Under the pieces are notes generated by a model. That model saw only the letters and a program-made list of their open reading frames with translations, did no database searches and was not told the DNA's origin. From Oligoflexus sp. (lineage in GTDB: Bacteria > Bdellovibrionota_B > Oligoflexia > Oligoflexales > Oligoflexaceae): a DNA stretch of 5,503 nucleotides. This document shows, piece by piece, positions 4,744 through 5,503 of the stretch (its first letter is position 1; each line of letters begins with the position of its first letter). The position numbers were made by a program, and so were the translations under genes. The stretch covers positions 1 to 5,503 of the forward strand of contig JASLCY010000608.1 in assembly GCA_030151925.1 (NCBI GenBank). The letters run 5' to 3'.

Positions 4744-5503
4744 GGTGAAGGCTCCCCTGAGGCGAAAACTACCCCAGCATCATACGCGGAGCCGGCCGCA
4801 AAAGGAAAGCGCGACTGGCAGCCGGAATCCGGCTTTCTTAACTATGTCATCGTTTTGAACGAAAAATCCGGTAGCGCCGACCTGCCGAACCTCAAGCGGT
4901 ATATGGAAGAAAAGGCGCGACTTCTGCAGAAGAACGTGCGTTTCATCGAACTCCGGAAAGGCATGGATCTCGAAGCGGCGCTGCAATCTTCGGCCGGGGA
5001 CGCGGATGTGCTCGTTGCGGCGGGCGGTGACGGAACGCTGGCGGCGACCGCTCATATCGCGCGGCGGCGCGGCCTGCTCTTCGCGGCGATTCCCTGCGGA
5101 ACGGCCAACGTCTTTGCGAAAGAGCACGGCATTCCCCATCAGAAGGAAGCCGCGGCCGATCTGGCCTTGACGGGACGGCACGTGAAGGCGATCGACGTCC
5201 TCGAGGTCGCAGGGCGGACCTATCTTTGCCATGTCAGCATCGGAACCTATTCGGAGATCACCCTGCACACCGATCCCGAGCTCAAACGCAAACTGGGCCG
5301 CATCGCCTATCTCTACAACGCGGTGAAGCTGATGCTCAAAGAAAAGATCTGGGCCTTCGACCTGACCGTGGACGGCGCGCGGAAGAAGGTCCGGGCCTCG
5401 ACCATCATCGTCACCAACGCGGGATCGATGGGCGCGACGCGGCTGCGCTGGGGCGAAGGCATACGGACGGATGATGGCATTGCCGAGATCTGCGTTTTCA
5501 AGG
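4729..5503 (+). CDS. Diacylglycerol kinase family lipid kinase (YegS/BmrU type), N-terminal 258 aa
   Basis: The frame is open from ATG 4729 to the window edge. It encodes an ATP-dependent lipid kinase with a DAGK catalytic domain, probably acting on diacylglycerol or a related lipid at the inner membrane. Visible blocks are the first strand with NEKSG (residues about 44-48), the nucleotide-binding loop GGDGT (99-103), the PCGTANVFAKEHGIP block shortly after (family form P-G-T-N-x-F-A), the IGTYSEIT segment, and a DDGIAEICV strand near the edge, matching the family's late D-D-G motif. The family is usually about 300 aa, so some 40-70 residues are missing. The first 35 residues are a charged, Pro/Ala-rich, probably disordered extension. 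ATG 4729 is the only ATG before the domain, and the in-frame TGA at 4723 rules out an earlier start; TTG 4855 would cut the first strand. The Shine-Dalgarno match is weak. The divergent metallophosphoesterase neighbour suggests linked phosphate-ester metabolism, which is inference. Confidence 0.9.
   Translation, partial: MDKFHGEGSPEAKTTPASYAEPAAKGKRDWQPESGFLNYVIVLNEKSGSADLPNLKRYMEEKARLLQKNVRFIELRKGMDLEAALQSSAGDADVLVAAGGDGTLAATAHIARRRGLLFAAIPCGTANVFAKEHGIPHQKEAAADLALTGRHVKAIDVLEVAGRTYLCHVSIGTYSEITLHTDPELKRKLGRIAYLYNAVKLMLKEKIWAFDLTVDGARKKVRASTIIVTNAGSMGATRLRWGEGIRTDDGIAEICVFK
4779..4784 (-). promoter_or_regulatory. Possible -10 element of the metallophosphoesterase gene
   Basis: TATGAT (five of six consensus bases) on the minus strand would give a start near 4772 and a leader of about 28 nt carrying the AGGGGAG ribosome binding site (4752-4758). 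No convincing -35 is seen at 16-18 bp. It lies inside the lipid-kinase coding region. Confidence 0.28.

Noticed and set aside
4780..5268. Minus-strand frame of 162 codons opposite the lipid kinase
   Set aside because: The plus strand encodes GGDGT and the other DAGK blocks; the minus frame has no recognisable motif.
1..5503. CRISPR array, tRNA or rRNA gene, insertion sequence
   Set aside because: No regularly spaced DNA repeats, cloverleaf sequence, rRNA-like stretch, transposase or terminal inverted repeats were seen.

Overview
The window fits a Gram-negative bacterium of moderate to high GC. All three genes of the left-hand operon carry Sec or lipoprotein signal peptides, and two of the mature products are rich in paired cysteines, which suits an oxidising periplasm or cell surface. 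The style of the exported proteins (MKK-type signals, Cys-spaced repeats, a lipoprotein carrying a polymorphic-toxin module) recalls predatory or delta-like proteobacteria such as Bdellovibrionota. This is an impression only, because no marker gene is present.

Left part (1-3658, all minus strand): a compact three-gene operon read right to left. It encodes a 337-aa secreted protein with 14 cysteines and a 13-residue Cys repeat, a 425-aa secreted, mostly helical protein, and a lipoprotein of at least 455 aa that runs off the left edge. The spacings are 3 nt and then a 4-nt ATGA overlap, so translation is probably coupled. The lipoprotein has a signal peptide ending at Cys17, a long Ser/Gly/Asp/Asn-rich linker, a helical region, and a segment matching the pre-toxin TG (PT-TG) module of polymorphic toxins near residues 345-405. 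In known toxins the variable toxin tip follows PT-TG, so here the tip and any immunity gene should lie just beyond base 1. The first two proteins are not recognised families and may be export, folding or surface partners of the lipoprotein.

Control region (3659-3936): no gene. It holds a good sigma70-type promoter for the operon, a perfect 13-bp inverted repeat about 60 bp upstream of the predicted start, a 35-bp nearly pure A/T tract with 10-bp-phased repeats further upstream, and a long hairpin in the 5' leader. The operon looks individually regulated.

Right part (3937-5503): a complete calcineurin-like metallophosphoesterase (minus) and the first 258 codons of a diacylglycerol-kinase-family lipid kinase (plus). 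Their 5' ends diverge and overlap by 15 bp. These two look like ordinary chromosomal genes, with visibly higher GC than the exported-protein operon, so the control region may mark the edge of an accessory insertion.
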